Part shown: in pieces, positions 8,440 to 16,799 of the stretch | How the letters are laid out: the number at the start of each line of letters is the position of its first letter | How positions within the stretch are numbered: position 1 is the stretch's first letter | Assembly: GCA_934232895.1 (NCBI GenBank) | Contig: CAKQGH010000001.1 | Coordinates: 1-64,000 of the forward strand | Direction of reading: 5' to 3' | Length of the DNA: 64,000 nt | DNA from: an uncultured Alphaproteobacteria bacterium | Lineage (GTDB): Bacteria; Pseudomonadota; Alphaproteobacteria; Rs-D84 | Program-made: the position numbers and the translations under genes | The notes under the pieces: generated by a model | Told to the model about the DNA's origin: nothing | The model's database searches: none | The model's input: the letters and a program-made list of their open reading frames with translations, nothing else

Positions 8440-9441
8440 TTACAGCGCCAATAATTCGGCCAACAATTTGTTCATATTATCGCGTATATCCTCGCGGTCA
8501 GACGCCCAAACCAATTGCCGCATCAAGAATTTATTTACATCATCCATTGTCACATTCGGGGTTCCCGATGCCGCCGCAATCGCGCGCCACGCATGACGCG
8601 GGTCGATCAAATGGCCGCGCCCCCGTCCGGGGAAAACCCACCGACCGTTTTGCGGTAAATCCTGCAACAAAACGACCGCCAAATCAGACAAAGGTTTGTC
8701 ATTCCACATATAATGATTGAAATCTAAATCGCGCCACTGCATTGCAAAGATTTGTGATTTTGGCGCAAACCCATACACCAACATTAAAAACGCCGCGCGC
8801 AGGTTTGGCGACTTTTCACGCTTTATTGCATTCACCAAGCGCACAAAACCGTGTTTGTTCAACGGGCGCACACGACGATTTTGTTCTATCTTTGGTAAAT
8901 CGGTAATGGGACTGGCCGCGATGCACCCGATGGACGCCGCATATAAAAACATACTTTGCAGTAAATCCTGGATACGCGCGGCAATGGCCGGCCCATCGAT
9001 TTTTGAAATAACCGCCACACAATCATCACGCGAAATATCCGATATGTTTTTATCAAACAAATCGCCCAAATGGCGGAGAATCGAACGCATCAGTTTTGCC
9101 CGCGATGCATCTGTGCGGCGCACACGACCCGCCATATACAGATTCACCAGTTTTTCAAAACTCATTTTGCGGTTGCGTGTCCTTATCGGTGCATCAGCCC
9201 GCGCCAACGCATCCGGCACGGCGCTGCGCGCGTCTTCGATATCCATATCTGGGTAATTACCAATTATAATGCGCGTATCGCGGCCACGCACACGGTGGCG
9301 CACAAAAAAAGTTTTTACGCCACGACTGGTAATATACATACGCAAACGCGGTTCAGACAAATCCTGGACAACATCAAAACCCGCCGCCGGCGACGGCAAA
9401 TTATCCAATATGAACGGATTAAAAAAGAATTGATGTGCCAT
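8440..9441 (-). CDS. Tyrosine-recombinase-like protein lacking the catalytic residues
   Basis: The 333-residue protein has the build of a phage-type integrase. An N-terminal DUF4102-like arm-binding fold is seen at about residues 25-80 (YITSRGVKTFFVRHRVRGRDTR in outline), a SAM-like core-binding region at 95-180 and a C-terminal region where the catalytic domain should be. The usual first arginine motif is replaced by MLVYGFAPKSQIFAMQW, the H-x-x-R box appears to be replaced by VTMDDVNKFLM, and no nucleophilic tyrosine is seen. It is therefore probably inactive as a recombinase and may only bind DNA. GGGGAATGCGCC precedes the start. It directly follows three small paralogous genes on the same strand. 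Confidence 0.65.
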   Translation of the reverse strand: MAHQFFFNPFILDNLPSPAAGFDVVQDLSEPRLRMYITSRGVKTFFVRHRVRGRDTRIIIGNYPDMDIEDARSAVPDALARADAPIRTRNRKMSFEKLVNLYMAGRVRRTDASRAKLMRSILRHLGDLFDKNISDISRDDCVAVISKIDGPAIAARIQDLLQSMFLYAASIGCIAASPITDLPKIEQNRRVRPLNKHGFVRLVNAIKREKSPNLRAAFLMLVYGFAPKSQIFAMQWRDLDFNHYMWNDKPLSDLAVVLLQDLPQNGRWVFPGRGRGHLIDPRHAWRAIAAASGTPNVTMDDVNKFLMRQLVWASDREDIRDNMNKLLAELLAL

Positions 9442-9459
9442 GGCGCATTCCCCAAATTT

Positions 9460-9855
9460 TTACTTTACGCGTTCATATTTGTTGGCCCAAAAATTTCTTT
9501 TGGTCAAAATTAAATTTTTATACGCGTCGCGCAGTTGAAAATAATGCACATTCCATGAACGCATAAAGCATGACCGATCTGTGCATTTGTGTTCGCTGTC
9601 AAATTGCGAACAACTGTGCACATCAACAGTCAAGCGGTTTGAATGTGGATTTACATCAACATAGTATTTCAGGCACGCATTCAAATCATCAACATCACGC
9701 GCACGGTCAATAATCCATCCCATATCTTGATACGCCATCATCATTTCGGCACGCAGTTTTTTGCAACGCTTTTTCAACGCGCGGTATTCGGCACTGTCAA
9801 TTGCGCGAATGCTGTATGGAACTTTCTGGCAATATTTTGCCCACTTTGCAATCAT
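9460..9855 (-). CDS. Unknown Cys-motif protein, paralogue 3 of 3
   Basis: I do not recognise this 131-residue soluble protein. It is basic, has no signal peptide or membrane segment, and is predicted to be mostly helical at both ends. A cysteine pattern C-x2-F-x5-C-x4-C (CSQF, then HKC and RSC) near residues 80-95 is shared with the two genes upstream, as is an earlier cysteine followed by tyrosines (NACLKYY) and an aromatic-rich end (RNFWANKY). The start is supported by GGGGGAAAAT. It lies 18 bases before the recombinase-like gene, so the four may be one unit. Metal binding or disulfide formation is possible but not demonstrated. Confidence 0.6.
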   Translation of the reverse strand: MIAKWAKYCQKVPYSIRAIDSAEYRALKKRCKKLRAEMMMAYQDMGWIIDRARDVDDLNACLKYYVDVNPHSNRLTVDVHSCSQFDSEHKCTDRSCFMRSWNVHYFQLRDAYKNLILTKRNFWANKYERVK

Positions 9856-9869
9856 ATTTTCCCCCGGTA

Positions 9870-10262
9870 TTATTTGGTACGTTCACCAAAGAAATAACGA
9901 TTTACCGCATCACAAGATTTTTTATAATCATCGGCGGCTTCTATATATTCTTTGTTTTGTTTATACGACGGGCAGTTTTTATGACAGCACACGTGTTTTT
10001 CATCAAAGAAACGACAACGATATTTAGCAATCACTTCTTTTCTGTGACCAAAAATATTTACTGGACGACTCATCATATACGACACACACCACGGCTGCAC
10101 GCCACTATGCAAATCATGACCATCAACCCCATCGGCCCAATCATGCGGCAATTCAACAACCATTTTATCGGCCGCGTCACACGCAATGCGATATTTTTCA
10201 TCACGTGATTTTTTCAATGCATTATATTCTGCAAAGAATCCTTTAATTTTTTCAATAAACAT
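9870..10262 (-). CDS. Unknown Cys-motif protein, paralogue 2 of 3
   Basis: This 130-residue protein shares with its neighbours the pattern C-x2-F-x5-C-x4-C (CRFF, HVC, KNC), spaced exactly as in the 9460-9855 protein. It also shares a preceding W-C-x-x-Y segment and a C-terminal helix ending VNRYFFGERTK. The first 30 residues (KIKGFFAEYNALKKSRDEKY) look like a charged helix. There is no export signal. AAAGGAATGTAAAA precedes the start. The 14-base gap to the next gene suggests cotranscription. No known family comes to mind. Confidence 0.6.
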   Translation of the reverse strand: MFIEKIKGFFAEYNALKKSRDEKYRIACDAADKMVVELPHDWADGVDGHDLHSGVQPWCVSYMMSRPVNIFGHRKEVIAKYRCRFFDEKHVCCHKNCPSYKQNKEYIEAADDYKKSCDAVNRYFFGERTK

Positions 10263-10274
10263 TTTTACATTCCT

Positions 10275-10709
10275 TTATTTTGATTTTTGTTTGTTTGCAA
10301 ACGCGAGATATTTTTCGTTCCAGAAATTTTCCAAGCGCGCATTTAACCGTTCGCACTTGTCAATGGCACGAAAATATTCGGCATTTTTTTCATGCAGTTT
10401 GCACCCACGGTTTATACATTGCTGTGATGTGAAATACTGGCATGGATATGAAAAAGCATAATACGGACGATCTATGCGGATATGATTACCAAAAGTATCA
10501 GTCACATACGACACTCGTATAATGCACGTCCGGTAAAACCAAATGCCTGGTGTCAACAAAATATGTCTGGTGATATTGCGTTTCTTTTCATCACGAACAT
10601 CACACGCACGATTGTATTTTTTCACCAATTGATTGTATTGCTCAATGTCATTGGCACGCGTCTGCTTGTCTACCATCAGTTTATATTTCAACTTTTGTAT
10701 CAGCATCAT
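10275..10709 (-). CDS. Unknown Cys-motif protein, paralogue 1 of 3
   Basis: This is the first and longest (144 residues) of three tandem relatives. It has a helical N-terminus (KQTRANDIEQYNQLVKKYNRA), a middle C-x-x-R-V-S-Y segment, the motif C-x2-F-x4-C-x4-C (CQYF, QQC, RGC) and a C-terminal helix with NARLENFWNEKY. The last part is close to RNFWANKY in the 9460-9855 protein. AAAAGGATAAAA lies before the start. It begins 15 bases downstream of the lepA stop. Function is unknown; the conserved cysteines are its most informative feature. Confidence 0.6.
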   Translation of the reverse strand: MMLIQKLKYKLMVDKQTRANDIEQYNQLVKKYNRACDVRDEKKRNITRHILLTPGIWFYRTCIIRVSYVTDTFGNHIRIDRPYYAFSYPCQYFTSQQCINRGCKLHEKNAEYFRAIDKCERLNARLENFWNEKYLAFANKQKSK

Positions 10710-10724
10710 TTTTTATCCTTTTGT

Positions 10725-12521
10725 TCAAGACACCTTCAGTGCATTGATAAACGCGCTTTGTGGAATTTCAACATTCCCAAATGTGCGCATACGCTTTTTC
10801 CCCTCCTTCTGCTTCTCCAACAGTTTGCGTTTGCGGGTAATATCCCCGCCATAACATTTCGCCGTGACATCTTTGCGATACGCGGCTATAGTTTCACGCG
10901 CAATAATTTTTCCACCGATTGCCGCCTGTAATGGTATTTTGAACTGGTGGCGTGGAATTAAATCTTTTAACTTTTCAACAATTTGGCGACCACGGCGTTC
11001 GGCAAAACTGCGATGACACATAAACGACAACGGCTCTACATTTTCATCGTTGACCAGAATTGAAACCTTGACCAAATCAGACGGTTGATAGCCATTGACC
11101 ACATAGTCAAACGATGCATATCCCGACGATATGGATTTCACCCGGTCATAGAAATCGAACACTATTTCTGCCAATGGTAATTGGTATACCAAAACCGCAC
11201 GATTTCCAACATAGGAAATATTTTCTTGGACCCCGCGTCGTTCCGAACACAATGACATTATTCCGCCCATATATTTATCAGGCATCATAATTGTGGCGCG
11301 AACCCACGGTTCTTCAATCGATTCGATTTTGGTCAAATCGGGCATATCAGCCGGATTTTCCAAATTAATCGTCGTGCCGTCGCGCAAATGCACCTTGTAC
11401 AGCACACTGGGCACCGTGTTTATCAGCGACAAATTAAACTCGCGCGCCAGGCGCTCGCTGATAATTTCCATGTGCAGCAATCCCAAGAAACCACACCGCA
11501 ACCCAAACCCCAGCGCAGACGACTTTTCCGTTGTGAACATAAACGACGCATCGTTCAACGCCAGTTTTTCCGCACTGTCGCGCAGGTCTGGATAATCATC
11601 GGCCGACACCGGAAAGAACGACGAAAACACGACCGGCACCGATGGTTTGAACCCCGGCAACGGTTCGGCATTCTGGGCAAATTTTGCGTCGGCAATGGTG
11701 TCACCCACACGGCAATCATGAATAGTTTTCATTCCCGTGATAATAAAACCAATTTCACCGGTTTCCAGTGCATCTGTATCAATCATCTTGGGTGTAAAGT
11801 ATCCGATTTTTTCAACCGTGTATTCCGCCCCGGTTGCCAGGAATCTGATTTTCTGGCCACGCGATAACTTGCCGTCAACCACACGCACCAACACCACCAC
11901 GCCCAGATACGAATCGTACCACGAATCGACCAACAGCGCGCGCGTCGGCGCATTTTCATCGCCGTGCGGCGACGGCAATTTATGCACAATTTCTTCCAGC
12001 AATTCGGGAACGCCCGCCCCGGTTTTGCCCGACACACACATTGCATTTTCGGCGTCCAGCCCAATAACATCGGCAATTTGTTCACGCGTCGCCGCAACAT
12101 CACTGGACGGCAAATCAATCTTGTTCAACACCGGCAACATTTCCAAATCATTGTCCAATGCCAGATATGCGTTCGCCAGTGTTTGCGCCTGAACACCCTG
12201 GGTCGCATCAACCAGGACCAGCGCGCCCTCGCACGCGGCGAGACTGCGCGACACCTCGTAAGAAAAATCGACATGTCCCGGCGTATCCATCAAATTCAAT
12301 TGGTATATTTGCCCATCGCGCGCATGATAATTCAGACGCACCGTTTGGGCCTTTATCGTAATACCGCGTTCGCGCTCAATATCCATAGAATCCAGAACCT
12401 GGGCCTTCATCTCGCGCGATTGCAGGCCACCGGTATATTCAATCAACCGGTCCGACAGGGTCGATTTACCGTGATCGATATGTGCAACAATGGCAAAATT
12501 TCTGATATTTTTTTGACGCAT
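10725..12521 (-). CDS. lepA: Translation elongation factor 4 (LepA)
   Basis: LepA is a ribosome-dependent GTPase linked to back-translocation and 30S maturation. The 598-residue protein has G1 AHIDHGKST, the switch motif DTPGHVDF and the NKIDLP specificity motif, followed by EF-G-like domains and the LepA-specific C-terminal domain ([14 protein letters not shown], then a Lys/Arg-rich end). I chose the start at 12521 to match the family N-terminus [12 protein letters not shown]; an ATG at 12569 would add 16 residues. No strong ribosome binding site is visible. It lies downstream of rbfA, separated by a terminator. Confidence 0.97.
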   Translation of the reverse strand: MRQKNIRNFAIVAHIDHGKSTLSDRLIEYTGGLQSREMKAQVLDSMDIERERGITIKAQTVRLNYHARDGQIYQLNLMDTPGHVDFSYEVSRSLAACEGALVLVDATQGVQAQTLANAYLALDNDLEMLPVLNKIDLPSSDVAATREQIADVIGLDAENAMCVSGKTGAGVPELLEEIVHKLPSPHGDENAPTRALLVDSWYDSYLGVVVLVRVVDGKLSRGQKIRFLATGAEYTVEKIGYFTPKMIDTDALETGEIGFIITGMKTIHDCRVGDTIADAKFAQNAEPLPGFKPSVPVVFSSFFPVSADDYPDLRDSAEKLALNDASFMFTTEKSSALGFGLRCGFLGLLHMEIISERLAREFNLSLINTVPSVLYKVHLRDGTTINLENPADMPDLTKIESIEEPWVRATIMMPDKYMGGIMSLCSERRGVQENISYVGNRAVLVYQLPLAEIVFDFYDRVKSISSGYASFDYVVNGYQPSDLVKVSILVNDENVEPLSFMCHRSFAERRGRQIVEKLKDLIPRHQFKIPLQAAIGGKIIARETIAAYRKDVTAKCYGGDITRKRKLLEKQKEGKKRMRTFGNVEIPQSAFINALKVS

Positions 12522-12594
12522 GCGGCAATAATACACCAGTATATTTGAACTTTCAACCGTATTTTTCACTATTTCACTGTATCACTTTATCACT

Positions 12595-12621
12595 AAAAAT
12601 GTCGCCGTATGGCGACATTTT
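12595..12621 (-). terminator. Terminator after rbfA
   Basis: TGTCGCC (12600-12606) pairs with GGCGACA (12611-12617) and is flanked by A and T runs. It overlaps the rbfA stop codon. Confidence 0.8.
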
Positions 12622-12974
12622 TACAGATTTTCCAACAGCGCATCAATTCGTGCGGCGCGTTCCAATGTGTCGTCATATTCAAATTTAATTTCTGGCACAT
12701 ATTTTTGGTCCATACGCGCGGCCAATTCATACCGGACCGTGCGTGTAATTTCATCCAACCGTTTCTGTACCGCGGCAACATCGGAATTGCGCGAATAATA
12801 GAACAAACGCACAAACTGCAACCCGCCGTGCGCGACCGCCCCCACCAACGACACGCCGCCCAACAATTTATCGTCGCTGTAATTATCGCGCAAAATTTCC
12901 GCAACCAGTGTTTGCACCTTGGCCGCGACGCGTCCCGCACGATTAGAATTATTGGTGTTTTGTTTTCTTGGCAT
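12621..12974 (-). CDS. rbfA: Ribosome-binding factor A
   Basis: RbfA is a KH-fold protein needed for late 30S maturation and 16S 5'-end processing. The 117 residues show the family pattern: a basic start, VAEILRDNYSDDKL, VRLFYYSRNSD, and ITRTVRYELAARMDQKYVPEIKFEYDD near the end in outline. The length is typical. The ribosome binding site is weak (GGGGTTTAATT). Its upstream neighbour is a divergently transcribed membrane protein. Confidence 0.93.
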   Translation of the reverse strand: MPRKQNTNNSNRAGRVAAKVQTLVAEILRDNYSDDKLLGGVSLVGAVAHGGLQFVRLFYYSRNSDVAAVQKRLDEITRTVRYELAARMDQKYVPEIKFEYDDTLERAARIDALLENL

Positions 12975-13065
12975 AATTAAACCCCGACTTTATATATATA
13001 ATGTGATTGTAAAATATTAAATATTCAATTACAATCAAGAAAAATTTTTACCCCAGGGGAATAAA

Positions 13066-13641
13066 ATGAAATTTGCCGAATATATATTAAAAAAATCCGA
13101 AAGCCCGGCGTACGCGTGGATGGTGTTTTTTCTGACAATATGTGAATCTATATTCCTGTTTGTCCCGCCCGAGGTTTTTATGACCCCGCCCATCATTGCG
13201 AATAAAAAGCGCGCCCTGCCCATCACGGTGGCGGCGGCATTGGGCTCGATTGTTGGCGGTGCATTGGCATATTTAATTGGCGCATGGTTGTACGATTCGG
13301 TCGGCGTATGGTTGATAAACACTTTTTCAAACCCCGAATTGATTGAAACCGCCATAAAACCCATGTTTTCAAAATATGGTATATTGATTATAGTTTTGAC
13401 CGCAGTCACACCAATACCGTATAAATTGCTGGCAATATGGTTGGGCTTTATAGGGTTCCCAATGTGGTTGTTTTTGGCAGTTTCGGCGATATTCCGCACG
13501 GGGCGCTTTGCCATTGTGGGGTATTTATTGTGGCGGTTCCAGGAACGCGCGAACGCAATTGTGAAAAAATATTTCTGGCCATTGACATTGGGCGCAATTA
13601 TCGCCGCCGGCCTGGGAATATGCCTGGTATCATTGTTTTAA
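13066..13641 (+). CDS. VTT/DedA-family inner-membrane protein (YqaA-like)
   Basis: This 191-residue polytopic protein has about five hydrophobic segments and the VTT-domain features ESIFLFVPPEVFMTPP, GSIVGGALAYLIG and KLLAIWLGFIGFP. Members of the broader family include DedA proteins linked to lipid-carrier recycling and membrane potential. YqaA-type members are less well characterised, so the exact role is open. AGGGGAATAAA precedes the ATG. Transcription runs into a repeat-rich gap and converges on the secreted-protein cluster. Confidence 0.8.
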   Translation: MKFAEYILKKSESPAYAWMVFFLTICESIFLFVPPEVFMTPPIIANKKRALPITVAAALGSIVGGALAYLIGAWLYDSVGVWLINTFSNPELIETAIKPMFSKYGILIIVLTAVTPIPYKLLAIWLGFIGFPMWLFLAVSAIFRTGRFAIVGYLLWRFQERANAIVKKYFWPLTLGAIIAAGLGICLVSLF

Positions 13642-14370
13642 GCCATCCGGCTCTGCTGGCGCGCCGCCGCTGTAAAAAGTTCAGAGTTCAAAGTGCAAAG
13701 TTCAAAGGATGTGTCCACCATCGGTGGACAGCATTAATAACCTGGATCCCGGTGACACCCCGCCCTGGCGAGCACCCCGACTTCCCAGAGGGGAACGATG
13801 CCTATTATCGTCGCAGAGCAAAATCCCCTTCGCTGGCGAATGGGTGGACGCGCAGCGGACGGGGTAGTGGTGAATATGTCCCTGCGGGGCAATGGATACC
13901 GGCCTGCGCCGGTATGACGATGTTTTATGTATTGATTCTTATTTTATAGACACAATGTTTTTTATGCCGTGTACCAAGTTCCCCTCCGGGAACCACCCAA
14001 GGAATTTGACAATTCCGCGGGGCCCGGTTCGGGGTGGCCGCAGGCCGGGGTGGTCTTGAGAGTGCGTAATGTTGCACAAAGTTTCAAATAAAAGACCACC
14101 TCCCCGCTACGCGGTACTCCTCCATGGAAACACCCACAAAATCTGACGATTTTGCGGGACCCGTTGGAGGAGAACTTAGTATGTACCAATAATAAGTTTA
14201 GTTCCCATCAGCCCCCCACGGAATTATAAAACGACACCCCGCCCTGGCGGGCACCCCTGGCCAGAGGGGAACAGGAACTGTGGGGGGAATGAAAAAGTGC
14301 GCCGTCGGCGCACTCTCTATCATCTATTATCTATGCTCTGTGCTCTAAAAATGCGCCACCGGCGCATTTT
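13642..14370. repeat. Intergenic nest of dispersed palindromic repeats
   Basis: This 729-base gap between convergent genes holds no gene that I can support. It contains a simple-sequence island at 13676-13708 and pieces of the TGGATACCGGC...GCCGGTATGACG type at about 13741-13760 and 13890-13922. Copies of a GACACCCCGCCCTGGCG...CAGAGGGGAAC element lie at about 13757-13797 and 14232-14272. Two larger units at 13976-14056 and 14092-14176 carry nested hairpins. GTGCGCC/GGCGCAC hairpins and a second simple-sequence island (14298-14367) end the gap. Related elements recur at 24003-24292. Confidence 0.75.
13976..14176. repeat. Pair of inversely arranged structured repeats with TGAC-loop hairpins
   Basis: Each unit carries a hairpin with loop TGAC. 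At 14001-14016 the stem is GGAATT/AATTCC, and in the second unit at about 14138-14153 it is AAAATC/GATTTT. Both are bracketed by CACCCA on the left and GCGGG-x-CCC on the right. The outer ends (GGGGTGGTCTT at 14046-14056 and AAGACCACCTCCCC at 14092-14105) are inverted copies of each other, so the region could also fold as a large cruciform. Confidence 0.65.
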
Positions 14371-14820
14371 TTATTCTATCCAAATAGCGGCGTATGTGGT
14401 GGCATTTTGCCCACCAACCGGAATTTTTACATTGCCCTTGGTCACAGAAACCTTGCCGTCGGTCTGGGATACATCGGTCACCACCGCACCCGTACCCGAT
14501 GATGTTGAATCTAGTGCATTGATTGCATTGGTCACGTCCGTCCCGGTTGCAACCTTGGTCTTTGTAAATGTAATGGTTCCATCACCCGTCGCCGTAACAT
14601 TTGAAATCACATTGCCATCCTTGGTTTCCGTATCGTTGACAACAACGGTCTTGGCGCGTTCAAGCGCGGTTCCATCATTTAACAGCGGTTGCATTTCACG
14701 TTCAACATACTCAACCGATGCGATTGTTCCATCCTTTTTGACAACATCATCAGCCATGGCCGGCAAGGCAAATATGGCCATCAAACACATAATAACAAAA
14801 TATCGTCCAATATTAAACAT
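14371..14820 (-). CDS. Small secreted repeat-type protein, array member
   Basis: The 149-residue protein has a signal peptide (MFNIGRYFVIMCLMAIFALPAMA) and then IASVEYVEREM, a variant of the A-S-x-x-Y-V-D motif that opens the mature part of its neighbours. The rest is low-complexity and rich in Thr, Val, Asp and Gly, as in fibre or adhesin stalks, and it ends TTYAAIWIE. It is the shortest and last gene of a five-gene run on the minus strand. A receptor-binding or surface-fibre role is a guess from composition. A perfect 13-pair hairpin precedes it. Confidence 0.6.
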   Translation of the reverse strand: MFNIGRYFVIMCLMAIFALPAMADDVVKKDGTIASVEYVEREMQPLLNDGTALERAKTVVVNDTETKDGNVISNVTATGDGTITFTKTKVATGTDVTNAINALDSTSSGTGAVVTDVSQTDGKVSVTKGNVKIPVGGQNATTYAAIWIE

Positions 14821-14860
14821 AACCCGATTTATATATGCACTAGTAACAAAATCACCTTGA

Positions 14861-14890
14861 TGTGTGATATGGGGATTCCCATATCACACA
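14861..14890. other. Perfect 13-pair hairpin between two array genes
   Basis: TGTGTGATATGGG (14861-14873) and CCCATATCACACA (14878-14890) are exact inverse complements around GATT. There is no U-tract on either side, so it may be an RNA-processing or pausing signal, or a protein-binding palindrome, rather than a simple terminator. Confidence 0.6.
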
Positions 14891-14904
14891 ATGTTCACAC
14901 GCAC

Positions 14905-15813
14905 CTAGCGTTTAACAACTTCCCAGCTGTATGTCGTGCCATCAAAAACCAATACGCATTTATTCGTGGCATCGCCGCACGCGCCCGGTGCGGCCGTCGC
15001 CAAATCACCCAGTGTTAATGTTTTGCTGACAGTGACTGTTCCATCAGCCGCGGTAACCGCCGTCACAACATTACCTTCGCCTGTGGTGGTGACATTGGTG
15101 GCACCCAATGTAGCCTGTTTACCTGCCAAATCATCGGTCAAACCAGAAATCTTGGACTGGTCAATAGCGGCATTAGCGGCAACATCTGCGTTCGAGATGG
15201 TGCTCTTGGCCGCCAAGTCACCCAATGTCGGCTTGTTCAAGATTTGGGAAACGCCTTCTGTCGAATTCCAGTCCGCATTTACCTGGGCCGCTGGAATTGT
15301 CGGTTTGTTATCCAAATCATCATACGATACTGTGCCTGGTGCGACCTTACCTTCGGCATTAACAACCATTGTCTTTCCTGCATTAGCCACACCCTGGTCT
15401 GTGGCAACTTTGCCCGCCAAATCATCGGTCAAACCAGAAATCTTGGACTGGTCAATAGCGGCATTAGCGGCAACATCTGCGTTCGAGATGGTGCTCTTGG
15501 CCGCCAAGTCACCCAATGTCGGCTTGTTCAAGATTTGGGAAACGCCTTCTGTCGAATTCCAGTCCGCATTTACCTGGGCCGCTGGAATTGTCGGTTTGTT
15601 ATCCAAATCATCATACGATACTGTGCCTGGTGCGACCTTACCTTCGGCATTAACAACCATTGTCTTTCCTGCATTAGCCACACCCTGGTCTGTGGCAACA
15701 CGAAGTCCAACCTGGTCATCAACGTACTTGCTTGATGCGATGTCTGCGCGGGCGGCGCCGGCCGTCATAATTGCAATCATTGAAATCGCAAATATTCCCG
15801 ATAATTTTTTCAT
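14905..15813 (-). CDS. Secreted repeat protein with exact tandem duplication, array member
   Basis: The protein of about 302 residues has a signal peptide (MKKLSGIFAISMIAIMTAGAARA) and then IASSKYVDDQVG, the family N-terminal motif. Two identical 97-residue repeats follow, each running from VATDQGVANA to SGLTDDLAGK. The ILNKPTLGDLA and SGLTDDLAGK segments resemble phage tail-fibre repeats. The C-terminal cap holds two cysteines and a Y-x-W-E motif (CGDATNKCVLVF, YSWEVV), also seen in its neighbours. The start at 15813 has AAAGGAAATAAAA before it; an ATG at 15834 is less likely. Surface exposure is likely, and the function is unknown. Confidence 0.7.
   Translation of the reverse strand: MKKLSGIFAISMIAIMTAGAARADIASSKYVDDQVGLRVATDQGVANAGKTMVVNAEGKVAPGTVSYDDLDNKPTIPAAQVNADWNSTEGVSQILNKPTLGDLAAKSTISNADVAANAAIDQSKISGLTDDLAGKVATDQGVANAGKTMVVNAEGKVAPGTVSYDDLDNKPTIPAAQVNADWNSTEGVSQILNKPTLGDLAAKSTISNADVAANAAIDQSKISGLTDDLAGKQATLGATNVTTTGEGNVVTAVTAADGTVTVSKTLTLGDLATAAPGACGDATNKCVLVFDGTTYSWEVVKR
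15126..15699 (-). repeat. Exact 291-base tandem duplication within the array gene
   Basis: The stretch 15126-15408 recurs at 15417-15699 with an offset of 291 bases, and I see no differences between the copies. The unit is a whole number of codons (97), so copy number can change without a frameshift. Confidence 0.9.
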
Positions 15814-15890
15814 TTTTATTTCCTTTGCTTTCATTTATCAAAATTTATGCCATGGCACGCCAACGACGCACCACGGCATTTGGTTATTTA

Positions 15891-16760
15891 TTATTCACCT
15901 GTGACCTGGTTTTCGGTATCGGCGCGTTCAATGATTTCCCATACATAATCGCCGTTTCTATAAACCAACGCGCAACCATCATTATTGGGATCGTCACACG
16001 CTGTCTGTGGCTTTGGAATCGCGGCGTTCGCGGTTTCTTGTGCGGTATCCGCAGCGGATTTTGCCGCGGCGGCATCGGTTACACCCTTGTCTGCCTGGGT
16101 TTGGGCGGCTGTAATTTTTTCATCCAATGCAGTATCGGCCGCGGTGTACGCATTCGTGATTGTGGTTGTTGCCGCATCAATTTTATAATCAACCGAGCCT
16201 TCGGTGGTTTTATCGGCATTCAATTTTGTGATTGCATCTGTATTTGTACCGATATTTGTTTCATTGGTGGAAACACGTCCTTCCAATGTCGTCAAATCGG
16301 TTGAAACCGCATCCGCTGCATTTTTCGCAATTTCTTCGGCGACGGCAACGGTCGGGAACTTTACAGCCTTGTCGGTTGCATCTTTGTTATATGTAGTTTC
16401 TTTATTAGCAGAATTTTCTTTGCCTTCTACGGTTGTTTTCAAACCATCAATGGCGGTTTTATTTTCACCAATTGATGTTGTATTACCAGCAATTGCAGTT
16501 TTATTTGCTTCGATATCTGCTTTGATTGCCTTGTCGTCATACTGGGCTTTTGTACCATCAATTGTGATTTTGCCATCAACAACTGTCACATCGATACCGT
16601 TTGAACCGGCGATGTTTCCATTTTCACCGGTGACCAATGTGTCTTGCTTTTTGCCAACTTCTTGGTCAACATATCCACGGGATGCAACGGCGGCGGCGGC
16701 GCTGTTTGCCGCGACAATCCCCAACATTACGGTAAATATACCTGCGGTTAATTTGTTCAT
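15891..16760 (-). CDS. Secreted coiled-coil repeat protein, array member
   Basis: The 289-residue product has a signal peptide (MNKLTAGIFTVMLGIVAANSAAA), the motif VASRGYVDQEVGKKQDTL and a long helical middle rich in Ala, Thr, Asp and Asn (repeated IAGNTTSIGENKTAIDGL-like heptads). The conserved C-terminal cap has CDDPNNDGCALVY and YVWEII. The composition is that of a trimeric stalk or fibre. AAAGGAAAGAAAA precedes the ATG. It is the middle gene of the five-member array; short gaps on both sides allow cotranscription. A trimeric-adhesin or fibre role is inferred from pattern only. Confidence 0.7.
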   Translation of the reverse strand: MNKLTAGIFTVMLGIVAANSAAAAVASRGYVDQEVGKKQDTLVTGENGNIAGSNGIDVTVVDGKITIDGTKAQYDDKAIKADIEANKTAIAGNTTSIGENKTAIDGLKTTVEGKENSANKETTYNKDATDKAVKFPTVAVAEEIAKNAADAVSTDLTTLEGRVSTNETNIGTNTDAITKLNADKTTEGSVDYKIDAATTTITNAYTAADTALDEKITAAQTQADKGVTDAAAAKSAADTAQETANAAIPKPQTACDDPNNDGCALVYRNGDYVWEIIERADTENQVTGE

Positions 16761-16799
16761 TTTTCTTTCCTTTCTTTTTTTATTGTTTTTCTAATCTGT

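Noticed and set aside
8440..10709. Integrated prophage or genomic island
   Set aside because: The recombinase-like protein lacks catalytic residues, no attachment repeats or phage structural genes are seen, and housekeeping genes lie immediately on both sides.
13437..13949. Plus-strand frame running from the VTT gene into the repeat region
   Set aside because: It starts inside a well-supported gene in another frame and continues through dispersed repeats.
13642..14370. CRISPR array
   Set aside because: The repeats are palindromic, of unequal length and spacing, and no regular spacer pattern exists. No cas gene is present in the window.
14936..15904. Long plus-strand frame (over 300 codons) across the repeat protein gene
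   Set aside because: It is the mirror of the real secreted protein on the other strand; the codon bias and exact duplication produce a long antisense frame. It has no binding site.
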